Shown piece by piece: positions 9,133 to 18,502 of a stretch of 47,832 bases of DNA (position 1 is its first letter; every line of letters starts with the position of its first letter). The position numbers and the translations under genes are program-made. Source of the DNA: Nitrosomonas eutropha. GTDB taxonomy: Bacteria > Pseudomonadota > Gammaproteobacteria > Burkholderiales > Nitrosomonadaceae. The stretch is taken from positions 1 through 47,832 of the forward strand of contig NZ_QICQ01000022.1 of assembly GCF_003201195.1 (NCBI RefSeq), given 5' to 3'. A model generated the notes under the pieces. The model searched no databases, was not told where the DNA came from, and was given only the letters and a program-made list of their open reading frames with translations.

Positions 9133-10536
9133 TCAGATTCTGAGCAACGAATCAAACAGCGAATTGCTGATTTCGATCACCTTGCTGGAAGCCTGAAACA
9201 TCCGCTGATAACGCAGCAGGTTAGCAGCTTCTTCCTCCAGATTGACCCCGGATAATGACTGTATGGCCTGATCTGTCTGCGCAAGCAGGCTCTCCTGCGC
9301 CTGGCTGGTGACTTCCAGTTCACGGGTTTTATTACCCACCTGACTGACCAGACTTGCATACGCCGACTGATAGGATGCTGTTCCACCCTGCAGAGTGTTT
9401 GTTGTCTGCAACTTGGCAAGCTGCAAAGCATTACGGTTATCGGCCACACGATCATCAAAACTGCCTCCATCATTTAAAGCTGCCGCAATTTCAGCGGGAT
9501 CACTGATTGCGACCTCAATACTTCGCGCAACATGATTGGAATCCGTCACCTCAAAAAAATTTTTACCTACCGTACCCTGTAGATCGAGTCCTAATGTATG
9601 CCGATCATTGAAAGTATCGGCAAGCCCCTTGGCAAGCTGATTAAAGTCAGTTTGTATGGCATCCAGTGTTTCACTGCGAAAAGCCAGTAATCCTCCCAAA
9701 CTTCCCCCCTGCAACTGATGCTCGGGCAACAATATCTCTTTATCGCCCACGTCCATCGCCACTACTAGGCGCTGCGGATCACTTGAAGAGGGCACCGCCT
9801 TGAGTGCCATCGCACTGGTGCCGACCACCAACGACTGACCATTACCAATAAAGACGTTGTAATGGCCATTACTCTGACGCACGACATCCACATTGGCCAG
9901 TTTGCTGAGATCACGGATGAGCGCATCGCGCTGATCGTACAGATCATTGGCCGGCTGACTATTTGCCGAGCCTTCTACTGCCTGGATATTGGTATTCAGC
10001 CGCACAACCTGCTGCGCCAGTGAATTAATCTCATTCACGCTACTAGCAATCTGGCTGTTCACTCCCTCACGCATTTCCGACAAACGCTGATCCATTGACT
10101 GAAAGCGGGAAACCAATGCTTCAGCGTTGCTCAACATCGCCTGGCGGGAAGGGATCGAGGTCGGGTTGGAGGCGACATCCTGTACTGCATTGAAAAAATT
10201 GTGCAGCGCAGGCGTCAGCCCGGAAGTGGTATCCGCCAACAAATTATCGATCTGTTTGATCTCATTGTAATGACTATCCAATTGGCTGCTCTGGCCTTGC
10301 GCTTGCAACGACTGACTGACCAGATACTGGTTGTAGATACGTTGTACGGTTGACACCTGCACGCCTCGGCCGATAAATCCATTACTGTGCGGCAGGGGGG
10401 TATTCGTACTCTGAATAGCTTGCTGGCGGTTATAACCGGGTGTGGTCGCATTGCTGATATTGTGGCTGGTCGTCAGCAAGGCAGTTTGTGCAGCCTGTAG
10501 CCCGGAAACACCCACATTCATAATACTGTTTGCCAT
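9133..10536 (-). CDS. flgK: Flagellar hook-associated protein 1 FlgK
   Basis: A 467-residue hook-filament junction protein. The N-terminus MANSIMNVGVSGLQAAQTAL and the TTSHNISNATTPGYNRQ motif are the bacterial rod/hook signature, and the C-terminus ends with SGVNLEEEAANLLRYQRMFQ, as in FlgK. It is shorter than the enterobacterial protein (about 547), mainly in the variable middle domain. GAGGG lies seven bases before the start. The gene is separated from flgJ by 258 bases holding a dispersed repeat and a possible promoter, and is followed by flgL after 28 bases. Confidence 0.96.
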   Translation of the reverse strand: MANSIMNVGVSGLQAAQTALLTTSHNISNATTPGYNRQQAIQSTNTPLPHSNGFIGRGVQVSTVQRIYNQYLVSQSLQAQGQSSQLDSHYNEIKQIDNLLADTTSGLTPALHNFFNAVQDVASNPTSIPSRQAMLSNAEALVSRFQSMDQRLSEMREGVNSQIASSVNEINSLAQQVVRLNTNIQAVEGSANSQPANDLYDQRDALIRDLSKLANVDVVRQSNGHYNVFIGNGQSLVVGTSAMALKAVPSSSDPQRLVVAMDVGDKEILLPEHQLQGGSLGGLLAFRSETLDAIQTDFNQLAKGLADTFNDRHTLGLDLQGTVGKNFFEVTDSNHVARSIEVAISDPAEIAAALNDGGSFDDRVADNRNALQLAKLQTTNTLQGGTASYQSAYASLVSQVGNKTRELEVTSQAQESLLAQTDQAIQSLSGVNLEEEAANLLRYQRMFQASSKVIEISNSLFDSLLRI

Positions 10537-10573
10537 TGTTCTACCCTCGATTATCGTGAATTACTTCTATTTG

Positions 10574-10599
10574 TTTACGGCAAAATTCCAGTGGGATTA
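10574..10599 (-). promoter_or_regulatory. Possible sigma-28 (FliA) promoter for flgKL
   Basis: On the minus strand TAAT, 14 bases, GCCGTAAA lies about 40 bases before flgK. This resembles the sigma-28 pattern TAAA-N15-GCCGATAA with one missing spacer base and one missing base in the downstream block. flgK and flgL are late genes in most systems, which fits. The match is partial. Confidence 0.35.
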
Positions 10600-10677
10600 A
10601 AGCCATGATTCATCATATTTGCTCATTTCGTTATGAATCCCGCAACCGCCCTCTTTGCGAGATCCGTTTTAAGCTTT

Positions 10678-10732
10678 AGCCGTCACTGCGAACATAGTGA
10701 AACAGGTGGGTGGCGTGAAGCAATCCAACACC
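10678..10732. repeat. Dispersed palindromic repeat copy
   Basis: The sequence CGTCACTGCGAACATAGTGAAAC followed by GTGAAGCAATCCA belongs to a common class of dispersed bacterial repeats whose translation reads RHCE.SE and REAIQ. A second copy lies at 13681-13721 in the opposite orientation. It occupies the flgJ-flgK gap and does not interrupt a gene. Confidence 0.65.
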
Positions 10733-10794
10733 TTTGGAACCACTGCTACTGGATGCTGGTATTCGCAAAAAAGCAGCAAATATTTAACAACTCC

Positions 10795-11802
10795 TTATAT
10801 GTTCAACGCATCACTGTTGATGATCTTCAGCAGCTTTTCCGCGTAGGATGGATCAGTCGCATAACCAGCCTGTTGCAACCCCCAGGCAAACGCTGTGGCA
10901 CTGCGGCTTTTCAGCACGGCTGCATAACGGGGAGTGTTCTGCAGTAACCGCGCATAATCCCGGAAGGCTTCCTCGTAGGAATTGTATGCCCGGAATTTTT
11001 CCCTGATCTTTTGCGGTGTACCATCCACATATTCGGTGGTCATGGTTTCCACCACTTGTCCACGCCAGTTCCCGCTTGCCTTGATGCCAAACAGATTGAA
11101 GCTTGGCTGATTGTCCGTCCGCCGGATCTGATGCCTGCCCCAGCCAGTTTCCAGCGCGGCCTGGGCAATCATGAAATGTTCAGGAATGCCGGTTTCACGC
11201 GCCACTTTGCGGGCATGCGGCAATACATCCAGCACAAACTCTCTGGGCTGATCAACCGCAGCTATCTCAGGACCATCATTCCCGGAGCTGGAAGCAATTC
11301 CCATCCGGTTTGTTCGCCATGCGGGCGAGACAGCTGAAAAATTTGGTTTAGCGGTAGCCCGATTAAGATTCGTCCAGAGTTGGGAAGGCAGATCCTTTGT
11401 TTGCCCCGGCGCCACTGAAACCAGTGGTTTCTCATCATTTCCGACAATAGCTGTCAAGAGAGATTCTGCTCCGTCTATGGCGTTAGCCTGTTCCTTGCCG
11501 ACAGCTTGTGACAATTGCCGTACGATCATGTCTGCCAGGCCAATTCCCTTGTCAGAAAGATTCTGCACCAGTTGCTGATCAAGCATCTGGGTATAAAAAC
11601 GCGATTGATCACTATCAAACAATCCTTCTTTGGGCGTGGCTTCACGCATACTTTTCATCATCATGTTGAGAAACAGCGCCTCAAACTGCTTTGCCGTCTG
11701 CTTCAGCCCTTCCTGCGGATCGCGCCGGGCTTGATTGCGCAATTGATCAACTGCTTGCGCATCGATGGCCAACTGGCCGGAAATGTCGGGAGAATTGATC
11801 AT
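10795..11802 (-). CDS. flgJ: Flagellar rod cap and peptidoglycan hydrolase FlgJ
   Basis: A 335-residue dual-domain protein. The N-terminal rod-binding domain (residues about 20-110) includes AKQFEALFLNMMMKSMREAT; the C-terminal glucosaminidase domain starts near 185 and carries the catalytic glutamate in AQAALETGWGRHQI (near 215) and later RDYARLLQNTPRY. It caps the growing rod and cuts the cell wall so the rod can pass. It follows flgI by 13 bases. Confidence 0.96.
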   Translation of the reverse strand: MINSPDISGQLAIDAQAVDQLRNQARRDPQEGLKQTAKQFEALFLNMMMKSMREATPKEGLFDSDQSRFYTQMLDQQLVQNLSDKGIGLADMIVRQLSQAVGKEQANAIDGAESLLTAIVGNDEKPLVSVAPGQTKDLPSQLWTNLNRATAKPNFSAVSPAWRTNRMGIASSSGNDGPEIAAVDQPREFVLDVLPHARKVARETGIPEHFMIAQAALETGWGRHQIRRTDNQPSFNLFGIKASGNWRGQVVETMTTEYVDGTPQKIREKFRAYNSYEEAFRDYARLLQNTPRYAAVLKSRSATAFAWGLQQAGYATDPSYAEKLLKIINSDALNI

Positions 11803-11815
11803 ATCGCCAACCTAA

Positions 11816-12943
11816 TCAAATAATTTCCAGCTCTGCCCGCAATGATCCCGCTGCCTTGAGTGCTTGCAAAATTGCCAGCAAATCCTGCGGAGTGGCACCA
11901 ATGGCATTCAGCGCTTTCACCACATCAGCCAGACTAGCTGATCCCGGCAACAACATCAGATTACCTTCTTCCGAACGCACTTCGATTTGTGATTGCGGCA
12001 CCACCACCGTTTCACCACGCTGTGAGAAGGGTCCGGGCTGGCTGACAATCGGCTGGGTATTGATGATCACCGAGAGATTGCCATGCGCCACCGCACTGGG
12101 TTCAAGCGTCACCATCTGGTTCATGACGACCGAACCGGTACGCGCATTGATGATGACCTTGGCCACACCCTGTGCCGGCATGACATCAAGACCTTCAATC
12201 TGTGAAATAAACGTGACACGCTGATTGTTATCCACGGGTGCCCGCAGCTGGATAACGCGCCCATCCAGTGCAGTGGCCGTTCCATACGAAAAACGGCTGT
12301 TGATTGTCTCCACGATACGCCGTGCGGTCGTGAAATCAGTGTCGTGCAATTCCAGGTTGATGTACTCCCCCTGGCCGAGCAACGTTGGCACAGCGCGTTC
12401 CACAATCGCACCCGCACTGATCCGCCCTGCGCCCAGATGATTAATCTGAACACTACTGCCGGCTGAACTGGCACCCGCACCGCCAATCACCAGGCTGCCT
12501 TGGGCAACGGCATACACCTGGTTATCAATCCCTTTTAACGGGGTCATCAGCAAGGTGCCGCCACGCAGGCTCTTGGCATTACCCATGGATGAAACCGTCA
12601 CATCAATCTGCTGCCCCGGTTTGGCGAAGGCCGGCAAGGTAGCCGTTACCATGACAGAAGCAACATTGCGTAACTGTAAATTGACTCCTGGCGGAAGATT
12701 CACGCCCAATTGCCCCAACATGCTGAGGATACTTTGTACGGTAAAGGGTGTCTGCTGGGTTTGATCACCCGTACCATCTAAGCCGACTACCAATCCATAG
12801 CCAATCAACTGATTAGCACGCACGCCCTGGATATTGACCAGATCCTTGATGCGTTCGGCAGAAGCTGGGGCAGAAATAATCAGGCAGCCCAATAATCCGA
12901 GATTCAGCAGCCCGAAATTCCGAATCCATTTGGATAAAGTCAT
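11816..12943 (-). CDS. flgI: Flagellar P-ring protein FlgI
   Basis: A 375-residue periplasmic P-ring subunit. An N-terminal signal peptide ([20 protein letters not shown] through the SAPASA site) is followed by [20 protein letters not shown] and [13 protein letters not shown], both strongly conserved in FlgI, and the C-terminal [20 protein letters not shown]. Length is usual for the family. The gene is 21 bases downstream of flgH. Confidence 0.97.
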   Translation of the reverse strand: MTLSKWIRNFGLLNLGLLGCLIISAPASAERIKDLVNIQGVRANQLIGYGLVVGLDGTGDQTQQTPFTVQSILSMLGQLGVNLPPGVNLQLRNVASVMVTATLPAFAKPGQQIDVTVSSMGNAKSLRGGTLLMTPLKGIDNQVYAVAQGSLVIGGAGASSAGSSVQINHLGAGRISAGAIVERAVPTLLGQGEYINLELHDTDFTTARRIVETINSRFSYGTATALDGRVIQLRAPVDNNQRVTFISQIEGLDVMPAQGVAKVIINARTGSVVMNQMVTLEPSAVAHGNLSVIINTQPIVSQPGPFSQRGETVVVPQSQIEVRSEEGNLMLLPGSASLADVVKALNAIGATPQDLLAILQALKAAGSLRAELEII

Positions 12944-12964
12944 AGCGATATGCCTCTGGTATGC

Positions 12965-13705
12965 TTAAAAAGGTGAAATCGACAAAAAGAAACGTGACAG
13001 CCAACCCATGGTTTGCGCTTCATCCAGATAACCAGTGCCCCGGTATTCGATACGCGCATCAGCCACCTGCACCGATGACACGGTGTTGTTCATAACATTA
13101 ATCGGGTTGATCACCCCGGAAAGCCGGATGAATTCATGTCCCTGATTGATACCGATCTGCTTTTCACCGCTCACCAGCAAATTGCCGTTGGGCAGAATAT
13201 CGATCACAGTCACAGTAATCGTGCCGGTGAAATTATTGTTGCTGGAGCTCTCTCCCTTGCCATCAAACTTGTTGCTTGATTTGGCTTCCAGATCAAGATC
13301 CTGAAAAATGGATTTGAATGGCAAACCGAGGAATGACGGTACTGAAAGATCAATCCCCCCATCACGCTGGGCGTTACTGCCACTTTTCTTGCTCGCATTG
13401 GTCTTCTCGTTGAGCATGACGATGATGGTGTCACCGATGCCGCGCGCGCGACGATCCTCGAATAATGGCGTATAGCGCCCGCTGCCCTGATAGTTGAATG
13501 CCGCCTGATAAATCCCACCATTGCTCTGACTGACAGGAATAATCAGCGGCTCAGGCGGCCGGATCGTCATCGGTTGCTGCACTTTCGGCGCGGGCGTGAT
13601 CATTGAACACCCTGTCACCATACTGACCATGACAATTAATACGGGAGAAATCAGCGTGCCAAGAAGACGCTGATTTATTGCGTCAAAGCAGCTGGATTGC
13701 TTCAT
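12965..13705 (-). CDS. flgH: Flagellar L-ring lipoprotein FlgH
   Basis: An outer-membrane lipoprotein forming the L ring. The lipobox VTGC is followed by about 213 mature residues with FlgH hallmarks: [38 protein letters not shown] and [12 protein letters not shown]. The start is uncertain. The frame stays open to 13885, and the likely start [13 protein letters not shown] (13705) lies inside a dispersed repeat with no good ribosome site; an ATG at 13759 has a weak GGAA. With 13705 the signal peptide is 32 residues. The repeat thus seems to have replaced the native start region. Confidence 0.9.
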   Translation of the reverse strand: MKQSSCFDAINQRLLGTLISPVLIVMVSMVTGCSMITPAPKVQQPMTIRPPEPLIIPVSQSNGGIYQAAFNYQGSGRYTPLFEDRRARGIGDTIIVMLNEKTNASKKSGSNAQRDGGIDLSVPSFLGLPFKSIFQDLDLEAKSSNKFDGKGESSSNNNFTGTITVTVIDILPNGNLLVSGEKQIGINQGHEFIRLSGVINPINVMNNTVSSVQVADARIEYRGTGYLDEAQTMGWLSRFFLSISPF

Positions 13706-13721
13706 TTCATTCGCAATGACG
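13681..13721. repeat. Dispersed palindromic repeat overlapping the flgH start
   Basis: CGTCATTGCGAATGAAATGAAG then CAATCCA on the minus strand, closed by TGACG at the other end, so the outer five bases form an inverted pair (CGTCA...TGACG). It is the same family as 10678-10732. It encodes [14 protein letters not shown] at the front of the flgH frame, including the most likely start codon. Confidence 0.65.
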
Positions 13722-13891
13722 TCCATCAATTTAATCAGTGTTTCCCCAAAATTCTTCATACAAAAATTCCATGGCGCCAGAACATTACCTATCCATAAAA
13801 TCAGAAGCCACACATCCCATGAGCGTACCAAAAAGCCTGAATTTCCAATTGATACAGCTGATGTGTTAAAACCACATTCATTCAAACTGAA

Positions 13892-14674
13892 TCAAAGTTG
13901 GGTAAGTCTGCTTAACATCTGGTCGGAAGTCTGGATCGACCGGGAATTGATTTCATACGCGCGCTGGGTCTGAATCATTTCAACCAGCTCTTCCACCACA
14001 TTCACGTTGGAAGTTTCCACAAATCCCTGATTTAGCAGTCCGATGCCGTTAGTCCCCGGAATACCGGGATTGGGCACACCACTGCTCATAGTCTCCAGAT
14101 AAAGGTTTTCACCAAAGCGCTGCAGGCCAGCAGGGTTAATGAAAGAGGTCAATTGAATATTACCCACTGGCAATGGTGTGGCCGAACCCGGTGTCAGTAC
14201 AGATACCGTGCCATCCCGTCCGATCGTGATACTTAGCGTATTCGGCGGAATGGTAATGGATGGCTGCAGCGGAAAGCCACTGGCGGTCACCAGCTGACCA
14301 TCCTGATCAGACTGGAATGCACCATCGCGGGTATAGGCCAGCGTGCCATCCGGCAGCAAAATCTGAAAAAATCCTTCCCCCTGAATCGCTACATCACGTG
14401 TATTGCCAGTCTGCTGCAAATTACCCTGCAAAAAGATATTTTCGGTTGCCACCGGCCGCACCCCGGTTCCCAGCTGCAAACCAGAAGGCAGACGCGTGCG
14501 TTCGGATGACTGCGCACCCGGTTGGCGGATGGTCTGATACAGCAAATCTTCAAACACCGGACGCATGCGCTTGAAGCCATTGGTACTGATGTTGGCCAGA
14601 TTATTGGCAATCACATCCATTTTGGTCTGCTGGGCATCCAGACCGGTTTTTGATATCCACAACGAGCGAACCAT
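13892..14674 (-). CDS. flgG: Flagellar distal rod protein FlgG
   Basis: A 260-residue distal rod subunit. It opens [20 protein letters not shown] and has [16 protein letters not shown], the rod/hook family signature, then [20 protein letters not shown], diagnostic for FlgG. The C-terminus with [20 protein letters not shown] is also standard. It follows flgF after 38 bases; the 186 bases after it hold the disturbed flgH leader. Confidence 0.97.
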   Translation of the reverse strand: MVRSLWISKTGLDAQQTKMDVIANNLANISTNGFKRMRPVFEDLLYQTIRQPGAQSSERTRLPSGLQLGTGVRPVATENIFLQGNLQQTGNTRDVAIQGEGFFQILLPDGTLAYTRDGAFQSDQDGQLVTASGFPLQPSITIPPNTLSITIGRDGTVSVLTPGSATPLPVGNIQLTSFINPAGLQRFGENLYLETMSSGVPNPGIPGTNGIGLLNQGFVETSNVNVVEELVEMIQTQRAYEINSRSIQTSDQMLSRLTQL

Positions 14675-14712
14675 AGCGTTATCCTTTTTGGAAAATTAAA
14701 AACAGGTAGAAT

Positions 14713-15456
14713 TCAGCCTCTCAGTGTCATGATTTCACTAGCCTGCTGGGCATTCTGCTGGGCGTTTTCGAGCATCTTCATTTGCATATCGAACTGCCGG
14801 GCAAGCGTAATCATCTTCACCATCTCACTGACTGCATTGACATTACTGCTCTCGAGCGCTCCATCAATCAGGGCTACTTTACCGCTGGCAGGTGCTTCAC
14901 CCCCTTGTTTCAATCGGAACAGGCCGTCATCTCCTCTGACAAGCTGCTCTGCAGGCGGATCCACCAGTTTGATGCGCCCGATAATCGATACCGCCGTGAT
15001 CCGGGAATCTGACGGCAATACCGAGACACTGCCATCCTTGCCAATCGCCACCCTACTATCCGGTGGAATAGTAATCGGCCCCGTTTCTCCCTTGATATTG
15101 AACCCCTGCTGTGTTTGCAGTACACCGTTGGCATCCGTCTTGAGATTGCCATGCCGGGTATAGGCTTCTTCACCGTTTTCAAGCTGTACCGTAATCCAGC
15201 CGGAACCCTGTATCGCTACATCCAGCGGACGGTCGGTCTGCTGGATCGCGCCCGGTGTAAAATCCGCGCCGGTGGTTGAATCCAGTACAAATGCACGCGT
15301 GGGTAGCGACTCTCCGTAAACAGGCACTGCCCGGAAAGCATCGGCCTGTGCACGAAAACCTGTGGTCGAGGCGTTGGCCAGATTATGGGAAACCGTTGCC
15401 TGCTGCGTCAGGGTATGCAGCGCGCCGGTCATCGCGGTATAAATCAGTCTATCCAT
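14713..15456 (-). CDS. flgF: Flagellar proximal rod protein FlgF
   Basis: A 247-residue proximal rod subunit. MDRLIYTAMTGALHTLTQQA and HNLANASTTGFRAQ match the FlgF N-terminus, and ESSNVNAVSEMVKMITLARQ the C-terminal rod/hook motif. It lies 40 bases after flgE. Confidence 0.96.
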   Translation of the reverse strand: MDRLIYTAMTGALHTLTQQATVSHNLANASTTGFRAQADAFRAVPVYGESLPTRAFVLDSTTGADFTPGAIQQTDRPLDVAIQGSGWITVQLENGEEAYTRHGNLKTDANGVLQTQQGFNIKGETGPITIPPDSRVAIGKDGSVSVLPSDSRITAVSIIGRIKLVDPPAEQLVRGDDGLFRLKQGGEAPASGKVALIDGALESSNVNAVSEMVKMITLARQFDMQMKMLENAQQNAQQASEIMTLRG

Positions 15457-15496
15457 TTTTAGAGCGTTACCAGGTCAGGGTTAAACAGAAAATCCT

Positions 15497-16756
15497 TCAG
15501 ATATTCATGATGGATTGCATGACCGCATCCTGTGTCTGAATGGTCTTGGCATTAGCCTGATACACGCGCTGCGTCATGATCAGGCTGACTAATTCACTAG
15601 TCAGATCGACATTGGATTCTTCCACCGCCGAAGATTGCAGTGAACCCAGCACACCAGTCTCTGGCGTGCCAATCAACGGCAACCCGGATTCAGCGGTCTC
15701 TGCCCATTGATTGTTTCCCATCGGTTTGAGACCGTTAGGATTGGAAAAACCTGCCAACGCAAGCTGCCCGAGCGTGCGTGTGACACCATTGGTATAACTG
15801 CCCCTGATCTCACCATTATCAGAAATACTGTACCCGGCCAGACGGCCCGAAGTAAATCCATCCTGATTCATCATGTTGACACCGAACTTGTTGCCAAACT
15901 GGGTAGAGCGAGTCAGATCGAACGAAAATGTAAGATCTGGGATCGCCCCCCATTTAGTAGCATCTATTGCTTGAAAATCGACAGTGACATCAATTGGTCC
16001 TGTGGGCGTAGTCATGATTCCATTGGAATCAAAGGTCAGAGAAGTGGATCCTCCCCCTCCAAATGTCACACCGAGTGGTAACCCGTTAGTGGTATCAACA
16101 GCTCCATCGACAGTTGCAAATACACCCCATTCCGTTGAATTTGTTTTCTGGAAAAACAGATTCAATATATGGGAATTACCCAGACTGTCGAATATCTCAC
16201 CTGAAGTGGAATGGGCATAGGTTAATGGATTGTTTGCGTCAAACGCCACACTTGTAACACTTGTACGCGCATCCAAATTGACGCCTGTTGCAAAATTGGC
16301 AGTTGGCTTAGGTGTCAGATCCGAAGTAGGTAATCGCAGATTAACCGGTATATTGGGAATAATCTGACCGGAAGCATCGGCGGCAAAACCAGTAACGTTG
16401 TAACTATTTGCATTAACCAGAAATCCATCCTTATCCAGATGAAACTGGCCGTTACGGGTATAGCTGATCGTGCCATTGTTATTCGTCCGAAAAAAACCAT
16501 TTCCGGTTATTGCCACATCTAGCGGATTGTCGGAACTGGTCACATTCCCCTGGGCAAATTCCTGCGCGATAGCTGCCACCTGGGTGCCAATTCCGATCTG
16601 ATTCTTGCCCCCACCTAATGAATTGGCGAATACATCACTGAACTGCGCTTGTGATTGCTTGAAGCCAACCGTATTAGCGTTAGCAATATTATTACCGGTA
16701 ACGTCCAGTTTGGCCGAGGCTGCTTTTAGACCACTTAATCCATGCTGAAAACCCAT
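15497..16756 (-). CDS. flgE: Flagellar hook protein FlgE
   Basis: A 419-residue hook subunit. MGFQHGLSGLKAASAKLDV and TGNNIANANTVGFKQSQ form the N-terminal helix and rod/hook motif, FANSLGGGKNQIGIGTQVAA is typical of FlgE, and the C-terminus EESNVDLTSELVSLIMTQR is conserved. The middle is a variable surface domain. Length is close to the enterobacterial protein. It is 15 bases downstream of flgD, the hook cap gene it works with. Confidence 0.96.
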   Translation of the reverse strand: MGFQHGLSGLKAASAKLDVTGNNIANANTVGFKQSQAQFSDVFANSLGGGKNQIGIGTQVAAIAQEFAQGNVTSSDNPLDVAITGNGFFRTNNNGTISYTRNGQFHLDKDGFLVNANSYNVTGFAADASGQIIPNIPVNLRLPTSDLTPKPTANFATGVNLDARTSVTSVAFDANNPLTYAHSTSGEIFDSLGNSHILNLFFQKTNSTEWGVFATVDGAVDTTNGLPLGVTFGGGGSTSLTFDSNGIMTTPTGPIDVTVDFQAIDATKWGAIPDLTFSFDLTRSTQFGNKFGVNMMNQDGFTSGRLAGYSISDNGEIRGSYTNGVTRTLGQLALAGFSNPNGLKPMGNNQWAETAESGLPLIGTPETGVLGSLQSSAVEESNVDLTSELVSLIMTQRVYQANAKTIQTQDAVMQSIMNI

Positions 16757-16771
16757 GATTTACTCCCCTGA

Positions 16772-17443
16772 TCAAAATATTTTTTTAATATCATGCATAC
16801 CGACGTAACCCAGCCTACCTACTTCCAGCAAGGCGCCCTCCTTGCCAGCCTGTGCGCTGCTGACCGAACCAAATGCCAGAGTGGAAGCAGCTACCTCCTG
16901 GTTACTGCGCACGGCTTTCAGGGCGAAACTGTATTGCCCCCCGGCAGCTTCGTTACCATTGTTTGCCAGGCCATCCCAGGCAAATGTGCCCACCCCTGCC
17001 GGTTGCGTGCCTAGATCAATGTCACGCACGGCAATACCGGCGCTATCCTTGATGGTGACGACCAGCTTGTCTACCGGTTCGGTCAGTTCAAATCCGCCGA
17101 TTCCGGTGTGGTTTTCCAGTTGCATGTCAGCGCCTGGAACCAACACGCTACGGCCAATCATGTTGGCGGCTTCAAATGAACGCCGTGCATCGGAATCCGA
17201 TACCAGCTTTTCCAGCGTGCTATTGAGCTTGTCGATGCCGCTTACGGTACTGATCTGCGCCATCTGGCTGGTTACTTCTGCGTTATCCATCGGGCTGAGC
17301 GGATCCTGATTTTGCATTTGTGTCACCAGCAGTTTGAGAAACCGCTCCTGCATATCCTCATCACCCTTGCGGGCAGTCTTGATACTGCCCCCATTGGAAG
17401 TCAGCAGTTCGGATACGCTGGAATTGTTTTGCACCTGACTCAT
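16772..17443 (-). CDS. flgD: Flagellar hook cap protein FlgD
   Basis: A 223-residue hook-assembly scaffold that caps the growing hook and is later discarded. The conserved segment FLKLLVTQMQNQDPLSPMDN lies near residues 36-55, followed by EVTSQMAQISTVSGIDKLN; the C-terminal part has the FlgD Ig/Tudor-like region with FAWDGLANNGNEAAGGQY. It follows flgC by 12 bases. Confidence 0.96.
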   Translation of the reverse strand: MSQVQNNSSVSELLTSNGGSIKTARKGDEDMQERFLKLLVTQMQNQDPLSPMDNAEVTSQMAQISTVSGIDKLNSTLEKLVSDSDARRSFEAANMIGRSVLVPGADMQLENHTGIGGFELTEPVDKLVVTIKDSAGIAVRDIDLGTQPAGVGTFAWDGLANNGNEAAGGQYSFALKAVRSNQEVAASTLAFGSVSSAQAGKEGALLEVGRLGYVGMHDIKKIF

Positions 17444-17455
17444 ATCTATCTCTCC

Positions 17456-17860
17456 TTATTGGCCAATTGATAGTGTTTTTTGCAGCAATGTTTTGGTCAC
17501 GTTCATCATGTCAACGCTGTTCTGATAGGAACGCGATGCCGACATCATATTGACCATTTCATCCACAACGTTGACATTGGGCAGGGTAACGTAGCCTTTT
17601 TCGTCCGCCATCGGATGCTTCGGGTCATACACCACCCGCATGGGCGAGGGATCATGCACGATACCTGCCACCTTGACGCCCTTTGCCTTATCTGCAGAAA
17701 TATCAACGGTACGAAAAACAACTTGCCGGGAACGATAGGCTTCACCCGTTGAACTGGTAGCGCTGTCTGCATTGGCGAGATTACTGGCCACCACATTCAG
17801 CCGCTGTGACTGGGCGGCCATGGCTGAACCGGCGACATTGAATACACTGAACAGGGACAT
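17456..17860 (-). CDS. flgC: Flagellar proximal rod protein FlgC
   Basis: A 134-residue rod protein. MSLFSVFNVAGSAMAAQSQR and VVASNLANADSATS are the N-terminal signature, and YVTLPNVNVVDEMVNMMSAS the C-terminal one. Length matches the family. Five bases separate it from the flgB stop. Confidence 0.97.
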   Translation of the reverse strand: MSLFSVFNVAGSAMAAQSQRLNVVASNLANADSATSSTGEAYRSRQVVFRTVDISADKAKGVKVAGIVHDPSPMRVVYDPKHPMADEKGYVTLPNVNVVDEMVNMMSASRSYQNSVDMMNVTKTLLQKTLSIGQ

Positions 17861-17865
17861 GGCTA

Positions 17866-18276
17866 TTAATTTCCTTCTCTGATAGCGGATAACAGGGTTC
17901 GGAACTGGCCGCTGATAAATGTCAGTCCAGCGTCATAGCGTATGGCGTTATCCATAAACTGCATACGCTCGGTATCCATATCAACGGTATTACCGTCTAT
18001 ACTGGGTTGCTGCGGAACACGATACTGCTCCGGCACGGACGTAATCGATCTGAAATCGGACAAGCCGATATGTCTTGATGAAGTCGTCGCCAGCGCACTT
18101 TGTACCTGTCTTGGCGACTGAACGTTTTGCATTGCCTTGGAAAAATCGAAATCTTTCGCCTTAAAACTCGGGGTATCCGCATTGGCAATATTTCCCGACA
18201 ACAGCTCCTGCCGGGCCGCTCGTAACCCGAGTGCCTTTTGGTTAAAGCCAAGCAGATTGTCCAGTTTGTTGATCAT
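17866..18276 (-). CDS. flgB: Flagellar proximal rod protein FlgB
   Basis: A 136-residue rod protein and first gene of the minus-strand flagellar run. It opens MINKLDNLLGFNQKALGLRA and has LLSGNIANADTPSFKAKDFD. The start at 18276 has a perfect AGGAGG five bases upstream, which rules out the longer frame to 18354. The intergenic region to flgA probably holds divergent promoters. Confidence 0.96.
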   Translation of the reverse strand: MINKLDNLLGFNQKALGLRAARQELLSGNIANADTPSFKAKDFDFSKAMQNVQSPRQVQSALATTSSRHIGLSDFRSITSVPEQYRVPQQPSIDGNTVDMDTERMQFMDNAIRYDAGLTFISGQFRTLLSAIREGN

Positions 18277-18428
18277 GTTTTCCTCCTGCAAAGTAGTCAT
18301 AATTACTATAAGCAGGAACCATGCCAAATTGAACAAGCCATTATTTCCAGCCAATCAATCAAACTGATCCATAATCACCTTTCAGTTTCCAGGTTAGCCA
18401 GGGAATTGCGGCGATACCATGCTGAACC

Positions 18429-18467
18429 AGCGGCAAAAATTGCCGTCAGCGGCAAAAACTGACCGTC
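18429..18467 (+). repeat. Tandem 19/20-base repeat in the flgA-flgB promoter region
   Basis: Two adjacent copies, AGCGGCAAAAATTGCCGTC and AGCGGCAAAAACTGACCGTC, lie 35-75 bases before flgA and about 150 bases from flgB. Each contains GGCAAAAA(T/C)TG, resembling the half-site GGCAGAAATAGCG of enterobacterial FlhD4C2 boxes, but arranged as a direct rather than inverted repeat. A regulator site for the divergent flagellar genes is an inference. Confidence 0.5.
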
Positions 18468-18502
18468 CTGATTGTCAATCCCGATAGCCAACCATACCGG
18501 AC

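Noticed and set aside
10633..10947. Plus-strand frame in the flgJ-flgK gap
   Set aside because: Its first part is the translated dispersed repeat (RHCEHSE) and the rest is opposite flgJ.
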